Source: JBHJGS01 sp050331575 (GTDB lineage Bacteria; Pseudomonadota; Alphaproteobacteria; Sphingomonadales; Rhodothalassiaceae). Taken from it: a stretch of 40,130 nucleotides of DNA. The notes beneath the pieces are model-generated. The model worked only from the letters and a program-made list of their open reading frames with translations, made no database searches and was not told the origin of the DNA. Made by a program: the position numbers and the translations under genes. Location: NCBI GenBank assembly GCA_050331575.1, contig JBHJGS010000022.1:1-40130 (forward strand). Reading direction: 5' to 3'. Below, piece after piece: positions 8,367 through 17,065 of the stretch. How positions within the stretch are numbered: the first letter of the stretch is position 1; each line of letters opens with the position of its first letter.

Positions 8367-10517
8367 TCATACCTGGCCCAGGGTGCGGATGCGCGCCTTG
8401 GGATGGATTTCGGCCTGGCTCAGCACCGTGGTTGCCGGCCGGAATCGCTCAACGATAGAGCGGACATAGGGCCGAATGCCGGGGCTCGTCAGCAGGGCGG
8501 GGATTTCACCGCTATTGGCGATCTTGTCAAAGGCCCCGCGGACCGTGTTGATGAATTCCTGCAATTGGCTGGGTGGCATGGCCAGTTGGCGTTCCTCGCC
8601 CTGACCGACCAGGCTTTCCGCGAAGGCCTGTTCCCATTTCGGTGATAGCGACAACAGCGGCACATAGCCTTGCGGCCCGACCTGGGCGTTGGAAATCTGT
8701 CGGGCCAGGCGCATGCGCACATGTTCCGTCATGATCATGGCATTCTTCGTAAAGCTGGCCGCCTCGGCAATGCCTTCCAAGATCGTCGGCAGGTCGCGGA
8801 TCGATACCCGTTCGGACAGAAGCGACTGCAGAACGCGTTGGACACCATTGACTGTGATGGTGTTTGGGATCAGGTCCGCAACCAGCTTTTGTTGTTCCTT
8901 CGGCAGATCGTCCAGCAGCTTTTGGGTCTCTGCGAAGGACAAGAGGTCGGGCATATTGTCCTTGATCACCTCGGTTAGATGCGTGGTCACCACGGTGGCC
9001 GCATCCACAGCCGTATAGCCGCGGAAATTCGCCTCTTCCTTCAGACCTTGATCGATCCATGTCGCGGGCAGACCGAAGGCCGGCTCGGTGGTCTCCTCGC
9101 CGGGCAAGCCGACCGGGCGGCCTTGCGGGTCCATCACCAGCAGCATGCCGGGCCGCACTTCGCCCTCACCGGAGACCACTTCCTTGATCTTGATCAGATA
9201 GGCGTTGGGCGAAAGGTTCATATTGTCCAGAATGCGGACCGACGGCATGACAAAGCCGAAGTCACTGGCCAATTGCCGCCGGAGCGCCTTGATCTGGTCG
9301 GTCAGACGATAGCCCTGTTCATCATTGATCAGAGGCAACAGGCCATAGCCCAATTCCAGGCGCACCTGGTCCAGCGCCAGGGCCGCGGTAATCGGTTCGT
9401 CCTTCTTTTTGGTGGCGGTCTGGATTGCCTGCTGCGCCTTCAGCTCTTCCTCCGCCTGCAGCTGTTCAGCCTGACGCCGCGACGTCAACACGGCCGCGGC
9501 CCCCAAGGCCCCGCCCACTGCCAGAAACGGAATGGCTGGCAGGCCCGGCAGGATCGCCAAAGTTACCAGCACCGCGCTAGAGACCCCAACCGCGCGGGGA
9601 TAATGGCCCAACTGGCCGACCAGCGCTTGATCGGTCTTGCCTGAGAGCCCCGCCTTGGTGACCAGAATGCCCGCGGCGGTGGAGACGATCAGCGCCGGGA
9701 TCTGGCTGACCAGACCGTCGCCCACGGTCAAGATGGTGTAGCGCCCGGTGGCGTCCATGAAGCTCATGCCGTTCATGGCCACGCCGATGATGATGCCGCC
9801 AATGATGTTGATGAAGGTGATCAACAGCCCGGCCACGGCGTCACCGCGGACGAATTTGGCCGCGCCGTCCATCGAGCCGAAGAAGGTGCTCTCCTGCTCT
9901 AATGTCTTGCGCCGGTCGCGCGCCTGATCCTCGTTGATCAGGCCGGAGGACAGGTCCGCATCGATCGCCATCTGTTTGCCGGGCATGGCATCCAAGGTGA
10001 AGCGCGCGGCGACTTCGGCGATGCGGCCGGAGCCCTTGGTGATGACGATGAAATTCACGATGATCAGGATCGCAAACGCGATGATGCCGATGATCACATT
10101 GCCGGCCATCAACAGCGTGCCGAACGCCTGGATCACATCGCCGGCGGCATCGGTTCCGGTGTGCCCGTTCGCCAAGATCAGCTTGGTCGACGCCACATTC
10201 AGCGACAGCCGCAGCATCGTGGCGATCAGCAGGATCATGGGAAAGGACGACAGTTGCAGCGGCTTCTCGATGAACAGGGCCGTCATCAGGATCAGCACCG
10301 AGAAGGTGATGGATAAGGTCAGCCCGATATCCAGAAACCAGGCCGGGATCGGCAGAATCAGCATCACCAGGATGCCGAACATACCCAGCGCGACCAATAT
10401 TTCCGAGGAGCGCAGGGCCGCGGCTATGCCGCGCAGTGTTTGCCCCAGGCCTGCCGCTGCTGCCCCACCGCCTCCGCCCGAGGCTGCCACCGGCGCCTTG
10501 CCTGCCGCGTCGCTCAT
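8367..10517 (-). CDS. flhA: Flagellar type III export gate protein FlhA
   Basis: Inner-membrane export-gate subunit of the flagellar type III secretion system. 716 residues, close to the family norm. A Gly/Ala-rich extension of about 35 residues precedes several transmembrane helices (about residues 40-340), which include the conserved SLNVASTKLIL and GDAVAGLLITFINIIGG segments. The rest is the cytoplasmic domain that docks export chaperones, with ALALDQVRLELGYGL, DNMPDLLSF and LTSPGIRPYVRSIVERF recognisable. A GGGAGGA ribosome binding site precedes the ATG. It follows flbD by 33 nt and precedes flhF by 14 nt. Confidence 0.97.
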   Translation of the reverse strand: MSDAAGKAPVAASGGGGGAAAAGLGQTLRGIAAALRSSEILVALGMFGILVMLILPIPAWFLDIGLTLSITFSVLILMTALFIEKPLQLSSFPMILLIATMLRLSLNVASTKLILANGHTGTDAAGDVIQAFGTLLMAGNVIIGIIAFAILIIVNFIVITKGSGRIAEVAARFTLDAMPGKQMAIDADLSSGLINEDQARDRRKTLEQESTFFGSMDGAAKFVRGDAVAGLLITFINIIGGIIIGVAMNGMSFMDATGRYTILTVGDGLVSQIPALIVSTAAGILVTKAGLSGKTDQALVGQLGHYPRAVGVSSAVLVTLAILPGLPAIPFLAVGGALGAAAVLTSRRQAEQLQAEEELKAQQAIQTATKKKDEPITAALALDQVRLELGYGLLPLINDEQGYRLTDQIKALRRQLASDFGFVMPSVRILDNMNLSPNAYLIKIKEVVSGEGEVRPGMLLVMDPQGRPVGLPGEETTEPAFGLPATWIDQGLKEEANFRGYTAVDAATVVTTHLTEVIKDNMPDLLSFAETQKLLDDLPKEQQKLVADLIPNTITVNGVQRVLQSLLSERVSIRDLPTILEGIAEAASFTKNAMIMTEHVRMRLARQISNAQVGPQGYVPLLSLSPKWEQAFAESLVGQGEERQLAMPPSQLQEFINTVRGAFDKIANSGEIPALLTSPGIRPYVRSIVERFRPATTVLSQAEIHPKARIRTLGQV

Positions 10518-10550
10518 AACGATCCTCCCTGTGTCTGCACGCGCATCGGA

Positions 10551-11933
10551 TCAGCGGCCCAACTGCGCCTGGCCTTCGCCAGGCTGCGGCACGGCAAGAC
10601 CCTCTTGCTGATACAGATTGAGCTTGTTGCGCAGGGTGCGGATCGAGATGCCAAGAATGTTGGCGGCATGGGTGCGGTTGCCCAGACAATGGGTCAGCGT
10701 ATCGATGATCAGGTCCCGCTCAACCTCCGCGACCGTGCGGCCCACAAGCGGCGAGGCAACGCTGCGCCCGTCGGACACGGCTGCGTGCGTCGGCTGCGGC
10801 GTCGCCTCGGGCAGGGCGGGTTGGCCGCTGGGGCGGCTGCCGTCCGGCAAGAGAATCGCCTCCGGCCCGATTGCATCGCCTTTGGCCAGAAGCACCGCGC
10901 GGTGCAGCGTGTTTTCCAGCTCGCGGACATTGCCCGGCCAGGTGTGGCTCTTAAGCGCAACGAGGCCGGCCGGCGAAAGCGGCCGCTGCGGCACATTATT
11001 CACTTCGGCATATTTGCGCGCAAAATGGTCGGCCAGGGCGGCGATGTCGGCGGGGCGTTCCCGCAGCGGCGGCACCCGCAGATTGACCACGTTCAAGCGG
11101 AACAGCAGATCCTCGCGAAAGGTCTGCTTGCGCACCTCTTCGGCCAGATCGCGGTTGGAGGTGGCAATGATGCGGATATTGACTTTGACCGGCTTGGCCC
11201 CGCCGACCCGGTCGATCTCGCGCTCTTGGATCGCCCGCAGCAGCTTGGCCTGCAGCCGGATGTCCATCTCGGAGATTTCATCGAGCAGTAGGGTGCCGCC
11301 GTCGGCCTCCTCGAACTTGCCGATGCGCCGCGCCACAGCGCCGGTGAAGGCCCCCTTCTCGTGTCCGAACAGTTCCGATTCCAGGAGATTTTCCGGGATC
11401 GCGGCACAGTTCACCGAAACGAAGGGCTTGCGCGCCCGGTTGGATTTTTCGTGCACGAAGCGCGCAAAGACTTCCTTACCGGTACCGGATTCCCCGGTGA
11501 TCAGGATCGAGGCTTCCGATGGCGCGACCTGTTCGGCCAGCTGCACCACCTGGCGCACCCGCGGATCCTCGAAAATGTAGGTCTGGCTGTCCTCTGTGAC
11601 GGCCTCCAGCACCGCGGCGATCAGATCGGCATCGGGCGGCAGCGGAATATATTCCTTGGCGCCGTCGCGGATCGATTGCGCTGCGGCGCGGGCGTCGGTG
11701 CCAATGCCGCACGCGACCACGGGGATTGAGAAATGCTCCAGCCGCAGGCGCTCGATCACGCCTTTGATGTCCAGCGCGATGTCGACCATCATCAGATCTG
11801 CACCGCGATTGCGCAGGATACCGAACGCTTGCTCGATTTCCGGAGCATGCGTGACCTGGGCCCCCCGGTCGATGGCCATGCTGCTGGCCGCACCCAACTG
11901 CCCGTCCAATGTGCCGACAATCAGTAACCGCAT
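10551..11933 (-). CDS. flbD: Sigma-54-dependent flagellar regulator FlbD
   Basis: Activator of sigma-54 RNA polymerase for late flagellar genes. 460 residues, matching Caulobacter FlbD. Domain order is an N-terminal receiver-like domain (about 1-120), an AAA+ domain (about 130-365) with Walker A GESGTGKE, the sigma-54-contact loop GAFTGA and the Walker B segment GGTLLLDEIS, and a Fis-type helix-turn-helix (about 405-450, with ANILGISIRTLRNKL). In Caulobacter, FlbD is controlled by the trans-acting factor FliX and activates fliK/flgE-class promoters; a matching sigma-54 site is present upstream of fliK here at 20964-20979. It lies between the motA-like gene and flhA. Confidence 0.92.
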   Translation of the reverse strand: MRLLIVGTLDGQLGAASSMAIDRGAQVTHAPEIEQAFGILRNRGADLMMVDIALDIKGVIERLRLEHFSIPVVACGIGTDARAAAQSIRDGAKEYIPLPPDADLIAAVLEAVTEDSQTYIFEDPRVRQVVQLAEQVAPSEASILITGESGTGKEVFARFVHEKSNRARKPFVSVNCAAIPENLLESELFGHEKGAFTGAVARRIGKFEEADGGTLLLDEISEMDIRLQAKLLRAIQEREIDRVGGAKPVKVNIRIIATSNRDLAEEVRKQTFREDLLFRLNVVNLRVPPLRERPADIAALADHFARKYAEVNNVPQRPLSPAGLVALKSHTWPGNVRELENTLHRAVLLAKGDAIGPEAILLPDGSRPSGQPALPEATPQPTHAAVSDGRSVASPLVGRTVAEVERDLIIDTLTHCLGNRTHAANILGISIRTLRNKLNLYQQEGLAVPQPGEGQAQLGR

Positions 11934-11969
11934 CCCTTAACTCCTTGCCGCGGCCGGGTTTTGCCCGGC

Positions 11970-12731
11970 TTATTCGAAATAGCGAACCCGCCTGGTCGGC
12001 GGCAGGATGGTGTTCATCAGCATCTCCAACCGCCGCGGATTCTCATTGCGCCCGATCGACGCCGCCCCCAATGTACACAGTTCATTCTTCAAGGTTTCTT
12101 CCACCGCCATGCGCTCCGCCTTGGTTGCCAGCGGAATGAACACCATCTGCGACAGCACCAGGCCATAGAAGGTGGTCAGCAGGGCCACGGCCATGGCCGG
12201 GCCGATCGAATTGGGGTCGGTCAAGGACCCCAGCATACGCACCAAGCCGATCACCGTGCCGATCAGGCCCATGGCCGGGGCAACCTCGCCGAGCCGCCGC
12301 AACACATCGATGGCATGGGTCTCGCGAGTGGCATTGGCGGCGGCTTCGCGGCGCAGCAGATGCTCGATCTCGTCGGGGTTGGCGCCGTCGACCACCAGCT
12401 GCACCGCCCGGGTGAGAAACACATCATCCTCGATGCCGGGCAGGGCGCGCTGCAATGCCAGGATACCGTCCTTGCGCGCGCTTTCCGACAGTTCCAGCAA
12501 TTGCACGGCGGTTTCCGCGGCGTCCTCGCGCGGCTCGGTCATCAACCGCCATACCGTGGCCGGGGCTGCGACCAATTCCTCCGGCGAGAAGCTGATCACG
12601 GTGACCGCCAGCGAGCCGGCAACAACGATCAACAGACCGACCAGATTGAAATAGGCCGCCGGCGCGCCCCCCAAAGCGAGCGCGGTGATCAGGACGGCGA
12701 AGGCGGCGACCAGGCCGATCAGCACGTTCAT
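11970..12731 (-). CDS. MotA/PomA-type flagellar stator protein
   Basis: Proton- or sodium-channel stator subunit of the MotA/TolQ/ExbB proton channel family. 253 residues. Two N-terminal membrane helices (about 3-20 and 28-50) are followed by a cytoplasmic loop of about 90 residues. Then come two further helices (about 148-170 with APAMGLIGTVIGLV, and about 180-208 with GPAMAVALLTTFYGLVLSQ), each carrying the conserved prolines and small residues of the family. The wording of these helices is closer to PomA than to E. coli MotA, but ion choice cannot be read from this subunit. It starts 3 nt after the fliN stop. No motB/pomB partner is adjacent or elsewhere in the window. Confidence 0.88.
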   Translation of the reverse strand: MNVLIGLVAAFAVLITALALGGAPAAYFNLVGLLIVVAGSLAVTVISFSPEELVAAPATVWRLMTEPREDAAETAVQLLELSESARKDGILALQRALPGIEDDVFLTRAVQLVVDGANPDEIEHLLRREAAANATRETHAIDVLRRLGEVAPAMGLIGTVIGLVRMLGSLTDPNSIGPAMAVALLTTFYGLVLSQMVFIPLATKAERMAVEETLKNELCTLGAASIGRNENPRRLEMLMNTILPPTRRVRYFE

Positions 12732-12734
12732 GGC

Positions 12735-13082
12735 TTATTGCCGATCCGACTTGATGATTTCGGTCATGGTCACGCCCAGATGGTCCTCCACCAGGACGAC
12801 TTCACCGCGGGCGACGAGGCGGTTGTTGACATAGATATCAATCGCCTCTCCGACCTTGCGGTCCAATTCCAGCACCGCGCCGGGGCCCAGCTTCAACAGC
12901 TGGCTGATCTCCAGGCGGGTCTTGCCAAGGACTGCCTGCACCTTGACCGGCACGTCGAAGATCGGCTCCAGATCCTGTGCGGCGCGCGGCTCCTCGGTCT
13001 GGTCCATGTCCAGCGTTTGGGTGCCGTCCATCTGCTCAAATTCGACCGCCTTGGTCTCTTCGGTGTCCACTTCATCGGCCAT
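12735..13082 (-). CDS. fliN: Flagellar motor switch protein FliN
   Basis: C-ring subunit of the flagellar switch. 115 residues with an acidic, variable N-terminus (about 1-40) and a complete SpoA domain (about 43-112) showing the typical VPVKVQAVLG, LLKLGPGAVLELDR and NNRLVARGEVV segments. It begins 2 nt after the fliH stop and ends 3 nt before the motA-like gene, so the three genes are almost certainly co-translated. The order fliF-fliG-fliH-fliN-(motA-like)-flbD is that of Caulobacter apart from the inserted stator gene. Confidence 0.95.
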   Translation of the reverse strand: MADEVDTEETKAVEFEQMDGTQTLDMDQTEEPRAAQDLEPIFDVPVKVQAVLGKTRLEISQLLKLGPGAVLELDRKVGEAIDIYVNNRLVARGEVVLVEDHLGVTMTEIIKSDRQ

Positions 13083-13084
13083 GG

Positions 13085-13780
13085 CTAGATGCCTTCCTCA
13101 TCGGCTGTGGCGCTGTGCCGGGGCTCAAGAGATTTCATAAAGCGCTCAAAGCTGGCTTCGACTTCCGCCAGGATGCGGGCCTGATCAAACACCAGGCCGG
13201 CCTCGTCCCATTCGATCCGGGCATCGCCCGGTCCAAGCGCGGGATCGGGTCGCACGGCAATATTGCCGGCAGCGGCTGCGCCGCCGTCCAGGCCTGCCAG
13301 CCTTTGAGACAAAGGTTCCACCAGCATCGGCGCCACCATGATGCACAAGGGCGCCTCGCCGCGCACTTCATCCAGGCAGCGCTGGATCATCTGGTCCAAC
13401 TCATCGAACGGGAAGCGCGCCATGGCTGCAGGCGCCATCGCGCGCGCCACGCTCAGCGCCAGTTCCGCAGCCTGCCGTTCCATGTCCCGGCGCACCTCGT
13501 CATGGGAGGTGAATAGCAGGTCCATGCGGCTGTCGATGCTTTTCAGCATCGCCAGGATCTGCGCTTCCATGCCCGCGACGGCCTCCAACTGGCCGGCCTC
13601 CTTGCCGTCGGCGACGCCACGGTCATAGGCGGTTTTGGCGGCATCGTCGGCTTTCTGGCGCCATTTCTGCTCCAGCGCCGGCAGCGGATCATGCTCCTCT
13701 TGCGCCTCGCCAAAGCCGGTATCGAAGGTGAAGCGCACCGGTTCGATCTTGCGCGCGCCATTGTGAGCCTTAGTAGACAA
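13085..13780 (-). CDS. fliH: Flagellar assembly protein FliH (FlbE-like)
   Basis: Regulator of the FliI export ATPase and link to the C-ring. The frame runs into fliG, so the start had to be chosen. A TTG at 13778-13780 overlaps the end of fliG and is preceded at good spacing by GGGGGAGGA, giving 231 residues; no ATG gives a sensible N-terminus. The middle (about 45-90) is a charged, Ala/Glu-rich helix, as in FliH coiled coils. The C-terminal half includes the D-A-R-I-E-W-x-E-A-G-L-V-like strand typical of FliH/YscL. Caulobacter calls the equivalent gene flbE. Gene position between fliG and fliN supports the call more than sequence does. Confidence 0.8.
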   Translation of the reverse strand: MSTKAHNGARKIEPVRFTFDTGFGEAQEEHDPLPALEQKWRQKADDAAKTAYDRGVADGKEAGQLEAVAGMEAQILAMLKSIDSRMDLLFTSHDEVRRDMERQAAELALSVARAMAPAAMARFPFDELDQMIQRCLDEVRGEAPLCIMVAPMLVEPLSQRLAGLDGGAAAAGNIAVRPDPALGPGDARIEWDEAGLVFDQARILAEVEASFERFMKSLEPRHSATADEEGI

Positions 13781-14783
13781 GCTCGTCCTCCCCCTTATTG
13801 TCGGACAGGAGGATCTCGCCGCTCTCGGCCAGCTCCTTGGCGCGGTTGACCACTTCCACCTGGGCATCATCGACGTCGCGCAGGCGCACCGGGCCCATGG
13901 CTTCCATATCCTCCCGCAGGATCTTGGCGGCGCGCTCGGACATGTTCGAGAAGAACAGGTCGCGCAGCGCATCAGACGCGCCCTTCAAGGCGATGGCGAG
14001 GCGGTCCTTGTCGATATTGCGCAGCAAGGTTTGAACCCCGCCGGGATCGAGCTTGGCCAGATCCTCGAAGGTGAACATCAGCGCGCGGATCTTCTCCGCG
14101 GACTCGCGATTGCGGTCCTCCAGCGCGGTCAGGAAGCGGTTCTCGGTGTTGCGGTCGAGATAATTGAAAATGTCGGCGACGGCTTCGTGGCTGTCGCGCT
14201 GGCTGGTCCGCGATAGATTGTTGACGAATTCCACGCGCAGGGTCTGCTCGACCTTGTCCAGAATATCCTTCTGGACCGACTCCATGCGCAGCATGCGCAT
14301 GATCACTTCCATGGAGAAATCCTCCGGCAGCACCGCCAGCACCCGGCTGGCATGCTCCGGCTTGATCTTCTGCAGAACCACAGCGACGGTCTGGGGATAT
14401 TCGTTCTTCAGATAGTTGGCGAGCACCACCTCGTTCACATTGCCCAGCTTGTCCCACATGGTGCGCCCGGCCGGACCGCGGATCTCGTCCATGATCAGAT
14501 TGACCCTGTCAGACGGCAGGATGCGCTGAAGCAGGCGCTCGGTGGCGTCGAAGGATCCGTTCAGGCTGCCCGTGGTGGACACCTCCGAGACGAATTGGAC
14601 GAACAGCTTTTCGACCAGCTTCGCGCTGACCGTCCCCAGCTGCGACATCGCCTGGGACAGCTCGCGGATCTCGTCGTCGGTCAGCTGTTCCCAGATCGGG
14701 CGGCCATATTCATCGCCGATCGCCAGCATGAAGGCCGCAGCCTTCTGATGGCCCGACATCTTGGCCAGTTCGGGATACTTCAT
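13770..14783 (-). CDS. fliG: Flagellar motor switch protein FliG
   Basis: Rotor protein that contacts the stator and FliF. 337 residues, normal length, with all three armadillo-like domains. The N-terminal part (MSGHQKAAAFMLAIGDE, about 9-25) binds FliF. The middle domain contains EHASRVLAVLPED. The C-terminal torque domain (about 240-325) has the alternating charged residues of the MFTFEDLAKLD and ERAAKILREDMEAMGPV segments. A GGGAAGGG ribosome binding site precedes the ATG. It lies 37 nt after fliF and overlaps the start of fliH. Confidence 0.96.
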   Translation of the reverse strand: MKYPELAKMSGHQKAAAFMLAIGDEYGRPIWEQLTDDEIRELSQAMSQLGTVSAKLVEKLFVQFVSEVSTTGSLNGSFDATERLLQRILPSDRVNLIMDEIRGPAGRTMWDKLGNVNEVVLANYLKNEYPQTVAVVLQKIKPEHASRVLAVLPEDFSMEVIMRMLRMESVQKDILDKVEQTLRVEFVNNLSRTSQRDSHEAVADIFNYLDRNTENRFLTALEDRNRESAEKIRALMFTFEDLAKLDPGGVQTLLRNIDKDRLAIALKGASDALRDLFFSNMSERAAKILREDMEAMGPVRLRDVDDAQVEVVNRAKELAESGEILLSDNKGEDELVY

Positions 14784-14820
14784 GGGCTGCCCTTCCCCTT
14801 GCCGCTTGCCTCAAGCAGGC

Positions 14821-16518
14821 TCAGTCACCGTACATCCAATTTCGGATGATGCCGGCGGCTTCTTCTGGATGGTTTTGAACCACCTCGCCAACCTTGCGCA
14901 GCGCCGACTCCTGCACGCGCCCCTCGATTTGAGCTACGTCGATCTCTGCCTCGATGCCGACCGGCCGATCCGGTAGAGTCTCGCCGCTGCGACCCTGCAA
15001 GGCTGCCAGCGCGACCTGATCGCCGGCGGCCGCCTTGCTCATCAATTCGCTCGCGCTGGCCGTCTGGCCCGATTGGCCGGGAGCGGCCAGCCGCGGGGCA
15101 TCCGCCGCCGCACTGGCCGGCAAGCCTTCCGGTTCCGGCTGCGGCCAGCTTTCCAGCAAGCGCCGCACCAGCGGCAGCACGATGGTGAAGATCACCACGA
15201 ACACCACCGCCGCAATCAGGATCGCCTCAACGATCTCGCGCAGATCATCGCCGAACACACCCAGCAGGCCGGTTTCTTCGGCCACCGGCAGCGGTTCAGG
15301 GCGCTGGAACGGCAGATTGACGACATCGACGACGTCGCCGCGATCGGGGTTATAGCCGATCGCTGCTTGCACCAGACGCTCCAACTCACCCAGCTGCTGC
15401 GGGCTGAGCGCGACATAGACGTCTTCGCCGGCGTCATTGGTTTCATAGGTGCCGTCAACCAGGACCGCGGCGGTAATGCGTTCGATGTCGCCGGGCTCGC
15501 GCACTTCCGTGCGCTCGGTGCGCGAGACATCGAAATTGGTGATTTCGGTGGTGCGGTCTTCCGACGACATGACATTGTCACCGCCGGTCTCAGCACCGCC
15601 TTCCGGAATATTCTCGCCGACGCTGACCACCGGCTGGCCCTCGCTGGAGCGCAGGGTTTCTTCATCAACCTGGCTGGCAATCGCGATCTGGCTGGTCGGG
15701 TCGATAATGCGTTCGGACTGGGTGACCCGCCGCATGGAAAAATCCACCGACACCTCCGCACGGACCCGGCCCGGACCGATCACCCGTTCCAATTGATTCT
15801 CGATCTTCCGGCGCAGCATCGTCTGCATCGCCAGCCGGCGCTCTTCCATCCGCGAGATCATGCCGCTGACCGGGTCTTGCTCGCCGCCGGCCGCCAATAA
15901 GGTGCCATTCTGATCAACCACCGAGATCTGGCCCGCCTGCAAGCCGGGAACGGCGCCGGCCACGAACATCTGGATCGCGCGGACCTGGCCCTGGGCGAGT
16001 TGCCGGCTGGTGCGCAGCACCACAGAGGCGCTGGGATTGCGCTCCTCCCGGCTGAACAGCTCGCGTTCGGGCAGAACCAGATGCACGCGCGCGGCATCAA
16101 TGCCGTTGATCACCAGGATGGTCCGGGTCAGCTCGCCCTCTAGCGCGCGCAGGCGATTGATTTTCTGGACAAAGCTGGTGGTGCCGATGCCGTTGGACTC
16201 ATCAATGATCTCATAGCCCAGCGTGCCGGTCATTCCCTCGCCGGCCAGCAGCACGCGCTGTTCATCCACCACCTGTTCGGGCACCAGGATGGTGCGCCCG
16301 CTATTTTCCAGTTCAAATGGAATATTTTGGGCGCGCAGGCGCTCCACGATGCGGCCGCTCTGCGCCAGATCGAGATCGGTATAGAGCAGCGCCATACTCG
16401 GTTTGGAATATTGGTTGGCCAGAAGAACGATGGCCACCAGCACCACAAGGGCGGCGCCGATGCCCAAAATCACCCGGGGACCGCCGATCTGGCCCATGAT
16501 TTCGTTGAATTTTTCCAC
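14821..16518 (-). CDS. fliF: Flagellar MS-ring protein FliF
   Basis: Inner-membrane ring that seeds flagellar assembly. 565 residues. A first membrane helix lies at about residues 17-38 and the YscJ/FliF ring-building motifs follow (YTDLDLAQSGRIVERL; GTTSFVQKINRLRALEGELTRT). The central region is variable, and a second membrane helix is at about 430-455. The C-terminal tail, ending HPEEAAGIIRNWMYGD, matches the FliG-binding segment of the family. The start is GTG at 16518. The 110-nt leader contains a CtrA-like site (16584-16599), and the gene heads the fliF-fliG-fliH-fliN-motA-flbD-flhA-flhF-fleN run. Confidence 0.95.
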   Translation of the reverse strand: MEKFNEIMGQIGGPRVILGIGAALVVLVAIVLLANQYSKPSMALLYTDLDLAQSGRIVERLRAQNIPFELENSGRTILVPEQVVDEQRVLLAGEGMTGTLGYEIIDESNGIGTTSFVQKINRLRALEGELTRTILVINGIDAARVHLVLPERELFSREERNPSASVVLRTSRQLAQGQVRAIQMFVAGAVPGLQAGQISVVDQNGTLLAAGGEQDPVSGMISRMEERRLAMQTMLRRKIENQLERVIGPGRVRAEVSVDFSMRRVTQSERIIDPTSQIAIASQVDEETLRSSEGQPVVSVGENIPEGGAETGGDNVMSSEDRTTEITNFDVSRTERTEVREPGDIERITAAVLVDGTYETNDAGEDVYVALSPQQLGELERLVQAAIGYNPDRGDVVDVVNLPFQRPEPLPVAEETGLLGVFGDDLREIVEAILIAAVVFVVIFTIVLPLVRRLLESWPQPEPEGLPASAAADAPRLAAPGQSGQTASASELMSKAAAGDQVALAALQGRSGETLPDRPVGIEAEIDVAQIEGRVQESALRKVGEVVQNHPEEAAGIIRNWMYGD

Positions 16519-16583
16519 GTGTCCCGCCCCGACAACGTATGGGTAAACTTAAAAACTGATGAAAAGACGGTACGGATTGCGTC

Positions 16584-16599
16584 GTAAAGGCAGGGTTAA
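16584..16599 (-). promoter_or_regulatory. CtrA-like site upstream of fliF
   Basis: On the minus strand the sequence reads TTAA-CCCTGCC-TTTAC. This matches the alphaproteobacterial CtrA consensus TTAA-N7-TTAAC with one mismatch. It lies 66-81 nt upstream of the fliF start codon, between sciP and fliF. In Caulobacter, fliF is a direct CtrA target and SciP opposes CtrA, so the position fits. It is a short motif and was found by eye. Confidence 0.55.
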
Positions 16600-16628
16600 C
16601 GCGTAGGCAGTTTTTTCCTACAAGATCG

Positions 16629-16919
16629 TTAAAGGCGCGGTGCGCCACCGTCGTCGCGATAGTGTTGCATGCGAGTAACACGCAAACCCGGCAGTCCGTT
16701 CCGTTCGATCGCTTCCTGCCAGGACAGATACTCTTCTACAGAGAGAGAATAGCGCGTGCAGGCTTCTTCCAGCGTCAGCAGACCGCCCTTAACCGCTGCA
16801 ACCACCTCAGCTTTACGGCGCACCACCCAGCGGCGGGTATTCGGCGGCGGCAGGTCGGACAAGGACAAGGGCTGGCCGGTAGGGCCGATCACCCTGCGCA
16901 CCGGGCTGCGTGGCTTCAT
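16629..16919 (-). CDS. sciP: CtrA inhibitor SciP (DUF1153)
   Basis: Small helix-turn-helix protein that binds CtrA and blocks its activation of target promoters in Caulobacter. I chose the ATG at 16919, giving 96 residues; the frame is open for 31 more codons, but those residues are not part of the family. The DUF1153 core runs from about residue 27 (TRRWVVRRKAEVVAAV) through LLTLEEACTRYSLSVEEYLSW to RVTRMQHYR. It lies between the flgE terminator and fliF, the place sciP occupies in Caulobacter. Upstream, TTAACGACTGGGTTAG at about 16989-17004 resembles an imperfect CtrA site. Confidence 0.9.
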   Translation of the reverse strand: MKPRSPVRRVIGPTGQPLSLSDLPPPNTRRWVVRRKAEVVAAVKGGLLTLEEACTRYSLSVEEYLSWQEAIERNGLPGLRVTRMQHYRDDGGAPRL

Positions 16920-17014
16920 GGACACGATCCGCCGAAAAAAGAGCGTGAGACGAAGCAACAGCTTATAAGCCGGGTTGCTAAAAAATCCCCTAACCCAGTC
17001 GTTAACGTGCACCC

Positions 17015-17046
17015 AAAAAAGACGGGGCGGCCATATTAGCCGCCCC
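17015..17046 (-). terminator. Rho-independent terminator after flgE
   Basis: On the minus strand an 8-bp perfect GC stem (GGGGCGGC / GCCGCCCC, 7-nt loop) is followed by GTC and a run of six T. It starts 20 nt after the flgE stop and separates fliK-flgD-flgE from sciP. Confidence 0.88.
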
Positions 17047-17065
17047 GCCGAAATATTCGTTACGC

